DNA of 64,000 nt from Pseudomonas graminis. Its GTDB lineage: Bacteria; Pseudomonadota; Gammaproteobacteria; Pseudomonadales; Pseudomonadaceae. The notes below the pieces were generated by a model. That model saw nothing but the letters and a program-made list of their open reading frames with translations, had not been told where the DNA came from and ran no database searches. Positions 43,510 through 53,000 of this stretch are shown one piece after another. The DNA is taken from contig NZ_MDEN01000052.1 of assembly GCF_001705435.1 (NCBI RefSeq), positions 62,001 through 126,000 of the forward strand, in the 5' to 3' direction. The translations under genes were made by a program, and so were the position numbers. Position 1 is the stretch's first letter; each line of letters begins with the position of its first letter.

Positions 43510-44628
43510 TCAGTAGCCCGTCATCTCCAGATACCCCACGCCCTCGTGGCTGCCGCTTATGGTCACCGGTCCCTCCCAGTAGGGAATTTGCAAGTTCATC
43601 CACGCCTGTGGGTTGAGCGCTTCGACGGCGATGTCCACGGCCTTGGACGGGATTTTCACCGACCAGCGTGTGGGCATGTCGCGGCCTTCAACGTCAGTGG
43701 TGTCTTCGGGTGCCAGCGCTATGTCTGCCGCCGCCAGTTGTTCGGTGCTGCCGTCGGCGTTGATCCACGTCCCGGTCAGGTACGGCTCGCCGTCCTTCTG
43801 CCGCATGCGGTACAGCATGACTTCGGCACCATCCCCCAGGTGCAGCGAGAACCAGTCCCAGCCCGTTTGATTATCGGTGAGCGGCTGACTGCTCCACTCC
43901 CGATCCAGCCATGCAGGCCCGGACACCTGGTAGGTTTTGCCGTCGATCTCGATGCTGCCATCCGCCTGAAAGAACGGCTGGCTGTAGTAGTACGACGCTT
44001 GCCCCTGCTCGGACTTCTGGCTAAAGCCCTGTTTACCTTGCAGCACCAAAGGCTTGGTGGCTTTCAGGCGCAGGCGGTAGTTGAACTGTGGCCCGCTGGC
44101 CTGCAGCTGTATATCCGCCAGCGGGTCATCGCTGGCGGACTGGCTGGTGAAGGACCAGTCGTCGATCCAGGCCGCGAACGGCGCCAGTGTCACGCCGGCC
44201 TGCTGCACGCCGCCACGGGCATAGCGTTCCGCTGCGAAGTGCTCGTCCTGGGAGGTCACCGCCGCGTGTCCCATCCACAGGTTGCGGTTGCTCCATCCAG
44301 CCCCATCGCCCTGCAGACCTTTTGCGCGGGGCAGGGCGTTGCGAAACAGCGTCCATTGCACGCCGAACGACTGGCCGTCGGCATCCTTCAGATTGGCGGT
44401 GACGTACCACCACTCGATGCGGAAATCAGCGTGGGGGCCGTGATCGTCGGGAAACTCGAACCGCTTGCCCGGCGTTACCTGTGCGTAACTTGAGGCGTCG
44501 TCGGCAAGGCCGGCGAAGCCTTTTTCTTCTTCGGGTTTGTCGTCGCAGGCGCTCAGCAGCAGACCGAGCATCAGCAGGGCGACGATCTGCAGGCGAACGG
44601 TGATCAGGGGCAGGGCTTTAACCTTCAT
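43510..44628 (-). CDS. AttH/CrtC-like lipocalin-fold lipoprotein
   Basis: This is a 372-residue lipoprotein: signal peptide with lipobox LLSAC (Cys about 28). The mature part has the AttH/hydroxyneurosporene-synthase pattern (RIEWWYVTANLKDADGQSFG; GPAWLDREWSSQPL; DWFSLHLGDGAEVMLYRMR). Such proteins accompany AttEFG-type ABC systems. Its start overlaps the permease stop by 11 nt. The cargo or ligand is unknown. Confidence 0.9.
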   Translation of the reverse strand: MKVKALPLITVRLQIVALLMLGLLLSACDDKPEEEKGFAGLADDASSYAQVTPGKRFEFPDDHGPHADFRIEWWYVTANLKDADGQSFGVQWTLFRNALPRAKGLQGDGAGWSNRNLWMGHAAVTSQDEHFAAERYARGGVQQAGVTLAPFAAWIDDWSFTSQSASDDPLADIQLQASGPQFNYRLRLKATKPLVLQGKQGFSQKSEQGQASYYYSQPFFQADGSIEIDGKTYQVSGPAWLDREWSSQPLTDNQTGWDWFSLHLGDGAEVMLYRMRQKDGEPYLTGTWINADGSTEQLAAADIALAPEDTTDVEGRDMPTRWSVKIPSKAVDIAVEALNPQAWMNLQIPYWEGPVTISGSHEGVGYLEMTGY

Positions 44629-47098
44629 TGGCGAAAGTCCTCAGCAAATCAGCGGGGCGGGTGCGGTACAGGCGGTAGAGCGGCCAGGCCGACGCCAGCA
44701 GTGTGGCGAGCATTGCCAGCAGCGTCAGGCGCACCAGCTGCATGGGGAACACTTGCAGTGGCAGGCGCCAACCGAACGCTTGCACGTTGATCACGGCGTC
44801 CAGGCACCAGGCCAGCAACAGCCCCAGCGGAATTGCGAGCACCAGTGTCAGCACCGCCAGAAGCCAGGTCTGCGCCAGATTAAGCAGCATCAATTGCTGC
44901 CGCGTCACACCCAGCGCCCATAACGGCGCCAGTTGCGCGAGGCGGCTTTGGCTCTGGGTCAGCAGACTGATGAACAAGGCGACTCCGGCCACCATCAACG
45001 TCAGGCTGTTCAACGCAGCTGTGGCGGCGAAGGTGCGTTCGAAGACTTGTTGCGACCAGGCCTTGAGCTGGATCTGATCGACGATGCGGTTGTCGTCGAT
45101 GGTGAATTTGTTGTGCAGCACCCGCAGCAGTTGCGGGATGGCGCGGGGATCGATGCGCAGATTGAAGCGGTTGGGTGTCAGCTGCGGCCAATGCTTGAGA
45201 AGGTGCTCGGCGTTCACCAGCACGTGGCCCTTGGGATTGCCGTAATCGGCATAAATGCCAACGACGCGCAGCGGCCACGGCCCGTCGGGCGCGGGCAGTT
45301 TTACTTCATCGCCAACGCTGACGTCCAGGCGGCGGGCCAGTTGTTCGCTGAGCATCAGCGTGTCTTCCTGCGCCAGTTGCTTCCAGGCATCACCGCTTGC
45401 CGACTCCAGCAGCGGCCAGTGCTGGCGGTAGTGCGGATGATCGATCACCCCATACAGCTCGGCCGGCCAGCCCTTCAGTTGCAACGAAACCTGCCAGTTG
45501 GGCAGCACGGCCGACGTCAGCGGTTGCTGGCTCAGCCATTGCTGCAGCGGCGCGGCTTGCGCCGGGTTCTGCGGATTGATGTACAGCTCGGCGCTGAGGC
45601 GTTGTTCCAGCCAGTGGGTGAACGTCTGGCGGAAGCCCGACGTCATGCTGCCCGCGCCGATGTTTGCTGCCATTGCCAGCAGCAAGGCCATCAGCGCCAG
45701 GCTCAGGGCCGGCAATTGCTGCCGGCAGTCAGCGAGAAACCACTGACCCAGCACCGAACGGCTCCTGCCCAGCAGTGCATCGAGCAGCAGATTAAGCAGC
45801 ACCGGCAGCCCCAGCGCCGCGCTCAACAACAGGCTCGCCATCAGCACGAAGCCCAGTGCCAGGCTGTCGCCAAACAGCGCGGCCGATATGGCAATCAACG
45901 CCGATATTCCGGCCACCCAGCCCTGGCGTCGCAGCCATTTGGAATGGGTTTCATGCCACGCCTGGGCATTGGCCAGCGCCAGCAAAGGCAGGCGCGCAGC
46001 ACGCAGCAGGCTGCTGGCCCCCGCGAGAAATGCGCCGAGTAGACTGACGCCCAGACCGCTCAGCCACCACCAGACGCTAAGGTTCAGGTGGCCGGCGACT
46101 TCAGCGCCGTACAGCCCGCGCAGACTCGCCGCCACGTCCGGCAACAGCGCGCTCGCCAGCCAGTAACCGCTGATGACACCTGCTATGCCGCCGAGCAGGG
46201 CCAGCACGCCGAGCTCGACCACCAGACTCACCATCAACCCGCGTGCGCTGACCCCGCAGGCGCGCAGGTTGCGCAGCAGCCCGCGACGCTGTTCCAGCGC
46301 GAGACCAATGGCGGCATGGACGATGAACAGTCCGACCACGAACGAAAGGAAACCCAGTGCGTCGAGGTTCAGGTGGAAGCTTTCGGTAAGCCTGCCCAGA
46401 TCGTTGTCTTCGCCACTTTTGCGCAGCACCAGCTCGCCATTCAGCTCGGCCGGCAGGGCGGGGGCGTTATCGGCAAAGTCCTTTGGCAGCACCAGCCGCG
46501 AGATCTGATCCGGCTGGTTGAGCAGTTGCTGAGCGAAGCCTATGTCCATGAGCAGTACGCCCGGCGCCATGTCGGTTTTCGCGCGCAATGGCGGCAGTAC
46601 CTTGCCGGAGTCGGTGACCGGCTGCTGGCCTTCATGGAGACCGAGGGCGGCAAGGGTCTGCGGTGAAATCCAGGTGGTGCCGGGAGGGGTGAAGAAGTCG
46701 ACGATCTGCGCGGTGTCCAGGGATTGCCCGGCCAGCGCGGTGTTCACCGGCAGCGAGACCGGCTCGATGCCGAGCACGGTCAGACGTTGCTCCGGGGCCT
46801 CTTTGAGGGTGACGCGCCCGCGCAGTGCGGGAGAGACCGGCCATCCGGCCCGGCGCAGGGTCACGAACAGGTCCTGGGAAAAGTTGGCGCCGTTGGGCGA
46901 GACCAGAATCTTCTGCGGATCGCCGCCGATCATCTGGCTGGCCTTGGCGTAGCTTTCACGGGCCTGACTGTTCAGCGCCTGCACCCCGGTCAGCAGGCTG
47001 GTTGCCAGCCACAGGCCGGTCAGCACGCTGAAAAACTGCACGGGGTGGCGCCGCCAGTGGCTCAGCAGCGCTTTCAAGGTCCAGTAGAAGACAGGCAT
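44618..47098 (-). CDS. FtsX-type ABC permease (fused AttF/AttG-like)
   Basis: This 826-residue inner-membrane protein has two FtsX/MacB-like halves. Each has periplasmic loops and membrane bundles (about 15-40, 240-370, 380-480, and three helices near 690-815). In Vibrio and Agrobacterium AttF and AttG are separate genes; here one polypeptide seems to carry both. It works with the ATPase at 47100 and lipoprotein at 43510, probably to move a lipid or lipoprotein-like substrate outward. Confidence 0.9.
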   Translation of the reverse strand: MPVFYWTLKALLSHWRRHPVQFFSVLTGLWLATSLLTGVQALNSQARESYAKASQMIGGDPQKILVSPNGANFSQDLFVTLRRAGWPVSPALRGRVTLKEAPEQRLTVLGIEPVSLPVNTALAGQSLDTAQIVDFFTPPGTTWISPQTLAALGLHEGQQPVTDSGKVLPPLRAKTDMAPGVLLMDIGFAQQLLNQPDQISRLVLPKDFADNAPALPAELNGELVLRKSGEDNDLGRLTESFHLNLDALGFLSFVVGLFIVHAAIGLALEQRRGLLRNLRACGVSARGLMVSLVVELGVLALLGGIAGVISGYWLASALLPDVAASLRGLYGAEVAGHLNLSVWWWLSGLGVSLLGAFLAGASSLLRAARLPLLALANAQAWHETHSKWLRRQGWVAGISALIAISAALFGDSLALGFVLMASLLLSAALGLPVLLNLLLDALLGRSRSVLGQWFLADCRQQLPALSLALMALLLAMAANIGAGSMTSGFRQTFTHWLEQRLSAELYINPQNPAQAAPLQQWLSQQPLTSAVLPNWQVSLQLKGWPAELYGVIDHPHYRQHWPLLESASGDAWKQLAQEDTLMLSEQLARRLDVSVGDEVKLPAPDGPWPLRVVGIYADYGNPKGHVLVNAEHLLKHWPQLTPNRFNLRIDPRAIPQLLRVLHNKFTIDDNRIVDQIQLKAWSQQVFERTFAATAALNSLTLMVAGVALFISLLTQSQSRLAQLAPLWALGVTRQQLMLLNLAQTWLLAVLTLVLAIPLGLLLAWCLDAVINVQAFGWRLPLQVFPMQLVRLTLLAMLATLLASAWPLYRLYRTRPADLLRTFANEG

Positions 47099-47099
47099 T

Positions 47100-47774
47100 T
47101 CAGCGTTCGCCTTCGCTGACCAGACGACCCAGGTGCAGCACGGCCTGACGCTGCAATCGTGCCGCCACCCTCGGGCTGTGGGTGACCATCAACAGGCTGG
47201 TGGTGCTGTCGGCCAGAAGGTCCAGCAGCAGTTGCAGCACTTCATCGCTCGTGGCTTCGTCAAGGTTGCCGGTGGGTTCGTCAGCGAGCAGCAGGGCGGG
47301 GCGCGAAGCAAGGGCGCGTCCGATCGCAACGCGCTGTTGCTGGCCGCCCGAGAGTTGTTCGGGATAGCGCCTGAGCAGCGCGCCCAGGCCCAGCCGCTCA
47401 GTCAGTTCGGCCTGCCATTCAGGCTGGTAGCGCCCGGCCAGACGCGCCTGAAATGCCAGGTTGTCTTCTACCTTCAGACTGCCGATCAGGTTGAACTGCT
47501 GGAACACCAGACCGACTTCCGTGCGCCGCCAGTTGGCCAGTTGCGCCTCGTTCATCTGATCCAGACGCTGTCCGGCAATCTCAATGCTGCCCGTGTCCAC
47601 ATTGTCCAGCCCGGCCACCAGATGCAGAAGCGTGCTCTTGCCGCTGCCCGACTCACCCATCAACGCGAGGCTGCCACCCTGATCCAGTTGCAGGTCCGCG
47701 CCACGCAAAACGGCCAAAGGGCCCTGGGCCGTGGCATAGCTCTTGAACACACCCTGGACTTGCAGCATCGACAC
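47100..47774 (-). CDS. LolD/MacB-type ABC ATPase
   Basis: This is a 224-residue ATPase: Walker A GESGSGKST, signature LSGGQQQRVAIGRAL, Walker B ALLLADEPTGNLD, and switch His in VTHSPRVAA. Its size and the EPTGNLD motif are typical of the LolD/MacB branch. It is the first gene of the operon; the permease starts 1 nt after its stop. Confidence 0.94.
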   Translation of the reverse strand: MSMLQVQGVFKSYATAQGPLAVLRGADLQLDQGGSLALMGESGSGKSTLLHLVAGLDNVDTGSIEIAGQRLDQMNEAQLANWRRTEVGLVFQQFNLIGSLKVEDNLAFQARLAGRYQPEWQAELTERLGLGALLRRYPEQLSGGQQQRVAIGRALASRPALLLADEPTGNLDEATSDEVLQLLLDLLADSTTSLLMVTHSPRVAARLQRQAVLHLGRLVSEGER

Positions 47775-47916
47775 GCACCTGATTGAAGGGATGGGCTGGA
47801 GGATAACGGTTTGACCGGAGCCGATGTAGCCGGCGAAGCAGTGGATCTTCGGCAGGACAAAGAAGTTGCGTCGGAAAGCGATGACGGGCGCTGGACACCC
47901 GATACCGCAGGCTTTG

Positions 47917-49932
47917 CTATTTCCCGCGAATCAGCCCTCGCAGCGCGAACCGATTGGGATGACAGGCTTCGGCCACGCTTCGCGGCAGGGGCAAGGGTTC
48001 GTTATCCAGCCAGGCGGCGATCAGTTCGCCGGACAGCGGCGCAGTGATAAGGCCGCGTGAACCGTGACCGCTGTTGACATACAAACCGTCCAGCCATGGG
48101 CATTCGGTATCCGGCGTCTTGCGCGCGTCCTTGCGCAGCACGGCGTACGTCTCAAGGAATGCCGCCCGGTCCGCCAGTGGCCCGACGATGGGCAGGTAAT
48201 CCGGGCTGGTGCAGCGAAATGCGGCGCGACCTTGCAGGTCCTCGGCGGGCAAACCATTGGCGTTCAGCCGCTCGGTCAGGTCCTCGGAGATTTCCCGCAG
48301 CAGCTCGAGATTGCCGAGATGTTCGGCCGTACTCGGCGTCAGGTCATCGCTGTTGAAGGCGAAGCTTGCGCCCAGCGTGTGTTCGTCGCCGCGTGCAGGC
48401 GCCACGTAACCCTCGGCGCAGACGACAGTCTTCAAGGCCTGGCTGTCGGGCGTGGCAGCCAGTCGGGTGATTTGCCCTCGAATACGCTTGAGTGGAAGGT
48501 CAGCGCTGGCCGGGAAGCGTTTGATCTCGGCTGCGCCCGCCAACACGACGACTGGAGCAGAAGCCAGCAGACGCTCGCCATCCCACGCTTGCCACAGCGG
48601 CCCGTCCCGCCGCAGCTCGATCGCATCGTTGTGAGTCAGCAGCTTGATGTTGCTTGCGCTGGCCTGATCACGACACAACGCCGGTGGGTGCACCCAGCCG
48701 CCTTGTGGGTAAAACAAGCCGCCGCTCTTCAACACGATACCGGCCCGCGACTCGGCGTCAGCCCGGTCCAGTACATGCAGCAGATCGTCGGGGAACGCCT
48801 CAGCCAGTTGCGCCTGACGCGCCTGCTCTTTGTCGTCGAAGGCCAGTTGGAGCACGCCGCAATCGTCCCAGTCGATGCCCCGTTGCAGGCGCTCCAGCAA
48901 GCGTCGGGTGTGACCGAACCCGCTCAGGATCAGCTGCGACAACGCGGTGCCATGGGCCGACAGTTTCAGGTAAAGCACGCCTTGTGGATTGCCCGATGCT
49001 TCTTGCGCCAGATCACCATGGCGCTCCAGAAGACTGACGTGCCAACCGCGCGCCGCCAGGCTCGCCGCCGTGGCGCACCCGGCCAGCCCTGCGCCAATCA
49101 CCAATGCTGTGCGAGGGGTGTCTGGTGAACGGGGCAGTAGACGTGGCAGGGAACTGGGCCGGGCAAACCAGGGCTTGGCGCGCGGAGGCGTTGGCACGTC
49201 TTCAGGCCATGCGATGAAGCGGCCTTTGAGTACCTCCCACTTATGCCCGATTCCCGGCACGCGCTTCATTTTGAAACCGGCTGCGTTCAGTGCCCGGCGC
49301 ACCCAGCCGGTGCTGGTAAAAGTGCCGATGGTCGAGCCCGGTGCCGCCAGCCGCGCCAGCTCGGCGAATAGCTCGGGTGTCCACATTTCCGGGTTTTTCG
49401 CGGGCGCGAAACCGTCGAGAAACCAGGCGTCGATCTGTCCGTCGAGTTGCGGCAGCATGTCCAGCGCGTCACCGATCAGCAAGGTCAGCGTGACGCGCCC
49501 GCCGTCGAACACCAATCGCTGAAAGCCCTGATGCACCGCCACGTACCGGCCCAGCAACTGATCCGCCAGCACCTTGAGCTCGGGCCACAAATTCAGCGCG
49601 CGCTCCAGATCAGCACGGCTCAGCGGGTATTTTTCGACGCTGACGAAATGCAGCCGTGCATCTGCGACTGCGCTGGCGTTGAACAGCTGCCAGGCGCACA
49701 GGAAATTCAGCCCGGTGCCAAAACCGGTCTCACCGATTACCAGCCGACCGCCCGCCGGCAAAGCGGCAAAGCGTTTGGGCAGCTCGTTCTGGGTCAGGAA
49801 CACATGGCGGGTTTCATCCAGGCCCGACTGGGTCGAGAAATAGACGTCGGAGAACACCCGCGAATGCGGATTGCCGTGTTCGTCCCAGTCAATCTGGGCG
49901 TTGGCGATCTGGGTGTGGTCAGTGGTGATCAT
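47917..49932 (-). CDS. mnmC: Bifunctional tRNA mnm5s2U enzyme MnmC
   Basis: This 671-residue protein has two domains. Residues 1-240 form a methyltransferase (ETGFGTGLNFLCAWQLF; WFLDGFAPAKNPEMW). Residues about 260-640 form the FAD-dependent oxidoreductase (LVIGAGLAGCATAASLAARG; VNSGHGSRGLITAPL). It completes the mnm5 modification at the tRNA wobble uridine. The length is typical (about 660). Confidence 0.95.
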   Translation of the reverse strand: MITTDHTQIANAQIDWDEHGNPHSRVFSDVYFSTQSGLDETRHVFLTQNELPKRFAALPAGGRLVIGETGFGTGLNFLCAWQLFNASAVADARLHFVSVEKYPLSRADLERALNLWPELKVLADQLLGRYVAVHQGFQRLVFDGGRVTLTLLIGDALDMLPQLDGQIDAWFLDGFAPAKNPEMWTPELFAELARLAAPGSTIGTFTSTGWVRRALNAAGFKMKRVPGIGHKWEVLKGRFIAWPEDVPTPPRAKPWFARPSSLPRLLPRSPDTPRTALVIGAGLAGCATAASLAARGWHVSLLERHGDLAQEASGNPQGVLYLKLSAHGTALSQLILSGFGHTRRLLERLQRGIDWDDCGVLQLAFDDKEQARQAQLAEAFPDDLLHVLDRADAESRAGIVLKSGGLFYPQGGWVHPPALCRDQASASNIKLLTHNDAIELRRDGPLWQAWDGERLLASAPVVVLAGAAEIKRFPASADLPLKRIRGQITRLAATPDSQALKTVVCAEGYVAPARGDEHTLGASFAFNSDDLTPSTAEHLGNLELLREISEDLTERLNANGLPAEDLQGRAAFRCTSPDYLPIVGPLADRAAFLETYAVLRKDARKTPDTECPWLDGLYVNSGHGSRGLITAPLSGELIAAWLDNEPLPLPRSVAEACHPNRFALRGLIRGK

Positions 49933-50068
49933 GTTCGGCTCGGGGCGGGCAAGGTGGCGATGTTACTCCAGCGTCCGGTAGGCGGTGCACTACATATGTA
50001 TGCCACTTTGCGGGCGCGTTCCTGTTTATCTATGCGCCTTTGATCACACGCAGAAACAAGGACGTCAC

Positions 50069-53000
50069 ATGAACACCGCCAGTCTGGCTCTCACTGCTTC
50101 ATTCATTCGGAACACGCTGCCGCAATGGTTTATCCAGGCGACGCCGGCGATGCGCGACGCGCTGCGCCGGGACATGACCTTCGCGCAAGCCGCCCGCGAA
50201 CACCTCAATCAGGTTCTCTTGCGCATTCAGGACCTGCCGTCGTTTGCGCGGCCGTTGCTGACTCAGGCCCTCGACACCGAATTCGGTCCGGGTCTGGATG
50301 TCGACCGTGACCACTTCTTTCACGCCAGATTCCAGCGTGACTGGCTGACAGGTCGCGCTTCGCCTCAGGGTTCCAGCACGCGTCCGCTGCTGGCCGCTGC
50401 GCTGCAGAATTTCGAGGAGGTCGAAGCGACGGACGCTGATCGCGAAAGCACCTCGGCTATCATTGGCGGCGCGTCGGATGCGCCGGCGGGGACGGAAAAC
50501 GTTCATCCATTGGGTGTCAGCCCCGGTCGCTTCATCGAGCTGTGCCGCCGGCTTGATCTGGGCGGCCAGTATCAGCGGCACCTGCACCATGTACTGCACC
50601 CCGTCGCGAGGCCGGACGTGCCAGATAGCCTGGACAGCGATGACATCAAGGCGCGCATGATCGAGCACGCCCGTCTGGCCTTGCGGGTCGATTCCCACAT
50701 CGCACGCCTCAAGGGCGCCATTGATGAGGCCCAGTACCAGATGCTGCTTCAAGTCAATGCCTACGGGCCTGCGGATCAGGTGTCTAGCCTGCAACTGCTG
50801 GGCTGCCGGTTGCGCGACGCGTTGGTGTTCAAAGCCGCCGGTCAGACGCGTTGCGTGGTTTACCTGCCAGGCGAGCCTGATGGTGCGATTCAGTCCCATG
50901 CATCCCTGGAAGATTTCACACAGGCACTGAGGACCAAACTGCGTTCCGAGGTGTATCAGCGCTACTTTGATCGCTTTATTCCCCAGCGCAGCAAGTCGGC
51001 TTTCTTCAAGCGTCTGCACGAACGACTGGCGCCCCATGTCCTGCACAGCGTCGCCCGTGGCAAAGGTTTTCACCGACAGCTGATCAGCGTTTCCGAGGTG
51101 GATCAGACGGCTTTTCTCGATCTGGAAGCCATCGAGGTGGGCGGCGCATTGGGTGATGTTTTCTACCTGTATCAGATGCTGCGACTCAAGGACGACGCTC
51201 GCGTACTCGCGGTCCCTACCGATGACGAGGACCAGAAAACCCGGGAGCAACGTCTCGCTGAATGGCTGGACTACGGCATGGACGCGCTGAATGTTGCCGC
51301 GCTGTTCGTTCCCGGTCTGGGTGAAGTCATGATGGTGGTCGCGGGCGCGCAGTTGCTCGACGAGACCTTCGAAGGCATTGAAGCGTGGCGCCATGGCGAT
51401 ATGGATGAGGCGTTGGATCACTTGGGGAGTGTCGCGCAAAACCTGGCATTCATAGGCGCGCTGGGTGCCGCGGGCGCGGCGACGGGCGCAATGGCCGCAG
51501 AATCCGCTGGGTCGCAGCCTCCGTCGTTCATCAAACGCAGTCTTCCGGCCCGGGACGCTGCAGGTCGTCTGCGCCTGACTGACGTAGGCACGGCCCTGCG
51601 CCGTCTGCACCCCGAACTCGCAGACATCGACGAACCATCCGTCAGCCGGATAATGGCAGTGAGCGGCGTCGACGAAGAGTGTCTGGCCGCATTGCACATC
51701 AGTCAGCAACCCGCGCCCGCAGCGCTGATCGACACTGCCAAGCGGTTTCGGCTCAGTCAGCAGGCGGCCGACTCTGCCCAGGCCCTGGACGCGGCATACC
51801 TCGCCAGCGAGCAGTCGAACGACCCGCTGATTGCACTGCTGAGACGCGATTTCCCGTCGCTCACCCTGGCTTCCAGCCAGGCTCTGATCGCTGAGGCCGG
51901 TGCCGAGCAGCGGCTGGCCATGCTGGAGGCTCGGCGCATCCCGCTGGAAATGGCCGGAAAGGTACGCGGGCATTTGCGTCAGACCCGCATGAGCCGCGCG
52001 CTGGAAGGCTTTTTCCTGACCCCCAGCACCGCCAATGACGATCTTCAGCGCCTGACGTTGCGCAGCCTCGCGACGTTCCCGGGATGGCCCGCCGACGTGC
52101 GCATTGAGATACGAAGCGGCGACGCTACCGGCGCGTTACTTGACAGCATCGGCGCCGAGAATGCCACCCGGCAACGTGTGTTGATCAAGGGCGAAAAAGG
52201 CTTTCAGGTAGAGGCCGCTGAGGCATCGGGGGGAAAAGGCAGTCTGTTTTCCGCGCTGTTGCGCGCGCTGCCCGAGAGCAGTCGCCAGGCGATGGGGCTC
52301 AACGACCCGCAGACCGGCGTGCGCGCTTTCAAGCGCCGTGTCTTCAACTGGGTTCGGTCGCAACCGAAATGGGCGGCCGAGCAGTTGGGGCAATGGACGT
52401 TACCCACCGAGTTCAGGCCGCCGCAGCGTTTACTGGACGGGCGCATCGGTTATCCACTCAGCGGACGCGGGTTGCCTGTGGCCGAAGGTGCGATTCAACA
52501 GCAATTGCTCCAGGCAATGACGCACCTCTATCCGGAGAGTGTCGAGCTGGCGGATCAGCTGCGGGCCATGGCCCGGCGCGGGCGATCACTGGAGCAATTG
52601 CTGGCCGCGACGCACGCCCGTGCGGCCGCCTATGACCCGCTGCACATGAGCCTGATCGCCTGGGCGGAGGCCGACGATATCAGCGTGCTGCTCAATGACG
52701 GTGAACGGCTGGCGCGGCGCCGGGTGGCCAACGTGCTGGGTCGGGCGTGGCGTTACAGCCATGGGGATGCTCCCCGGGGGTCGCGCTGGCTGACGCTGGA
52801 GCACCTGGTCATTCCGGAATTGCCGCCGTTGCATAGTTTCTATTCCGACATCACGCAGATCGAGCTCAATAACGTTCAGTTTGATACTTCCGGGGCAAAT
52901 GCGTTTCTGGCCAACTTTCCGAACGTCACTCACCTGAACGTGCGCGGCAGTTTGGCCGCGCTGCCGGACGGATTGTCTCAGCTGCAATCCCTGCAGCACC

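Noticed and set aside
49933..50068. A possible hrp-box promoter for the effector-like gene
   Set aside because: A CCACTTT sequence is present near 50003 but no GGAACC lies about 16 nt upstream, so the motif is not supported.
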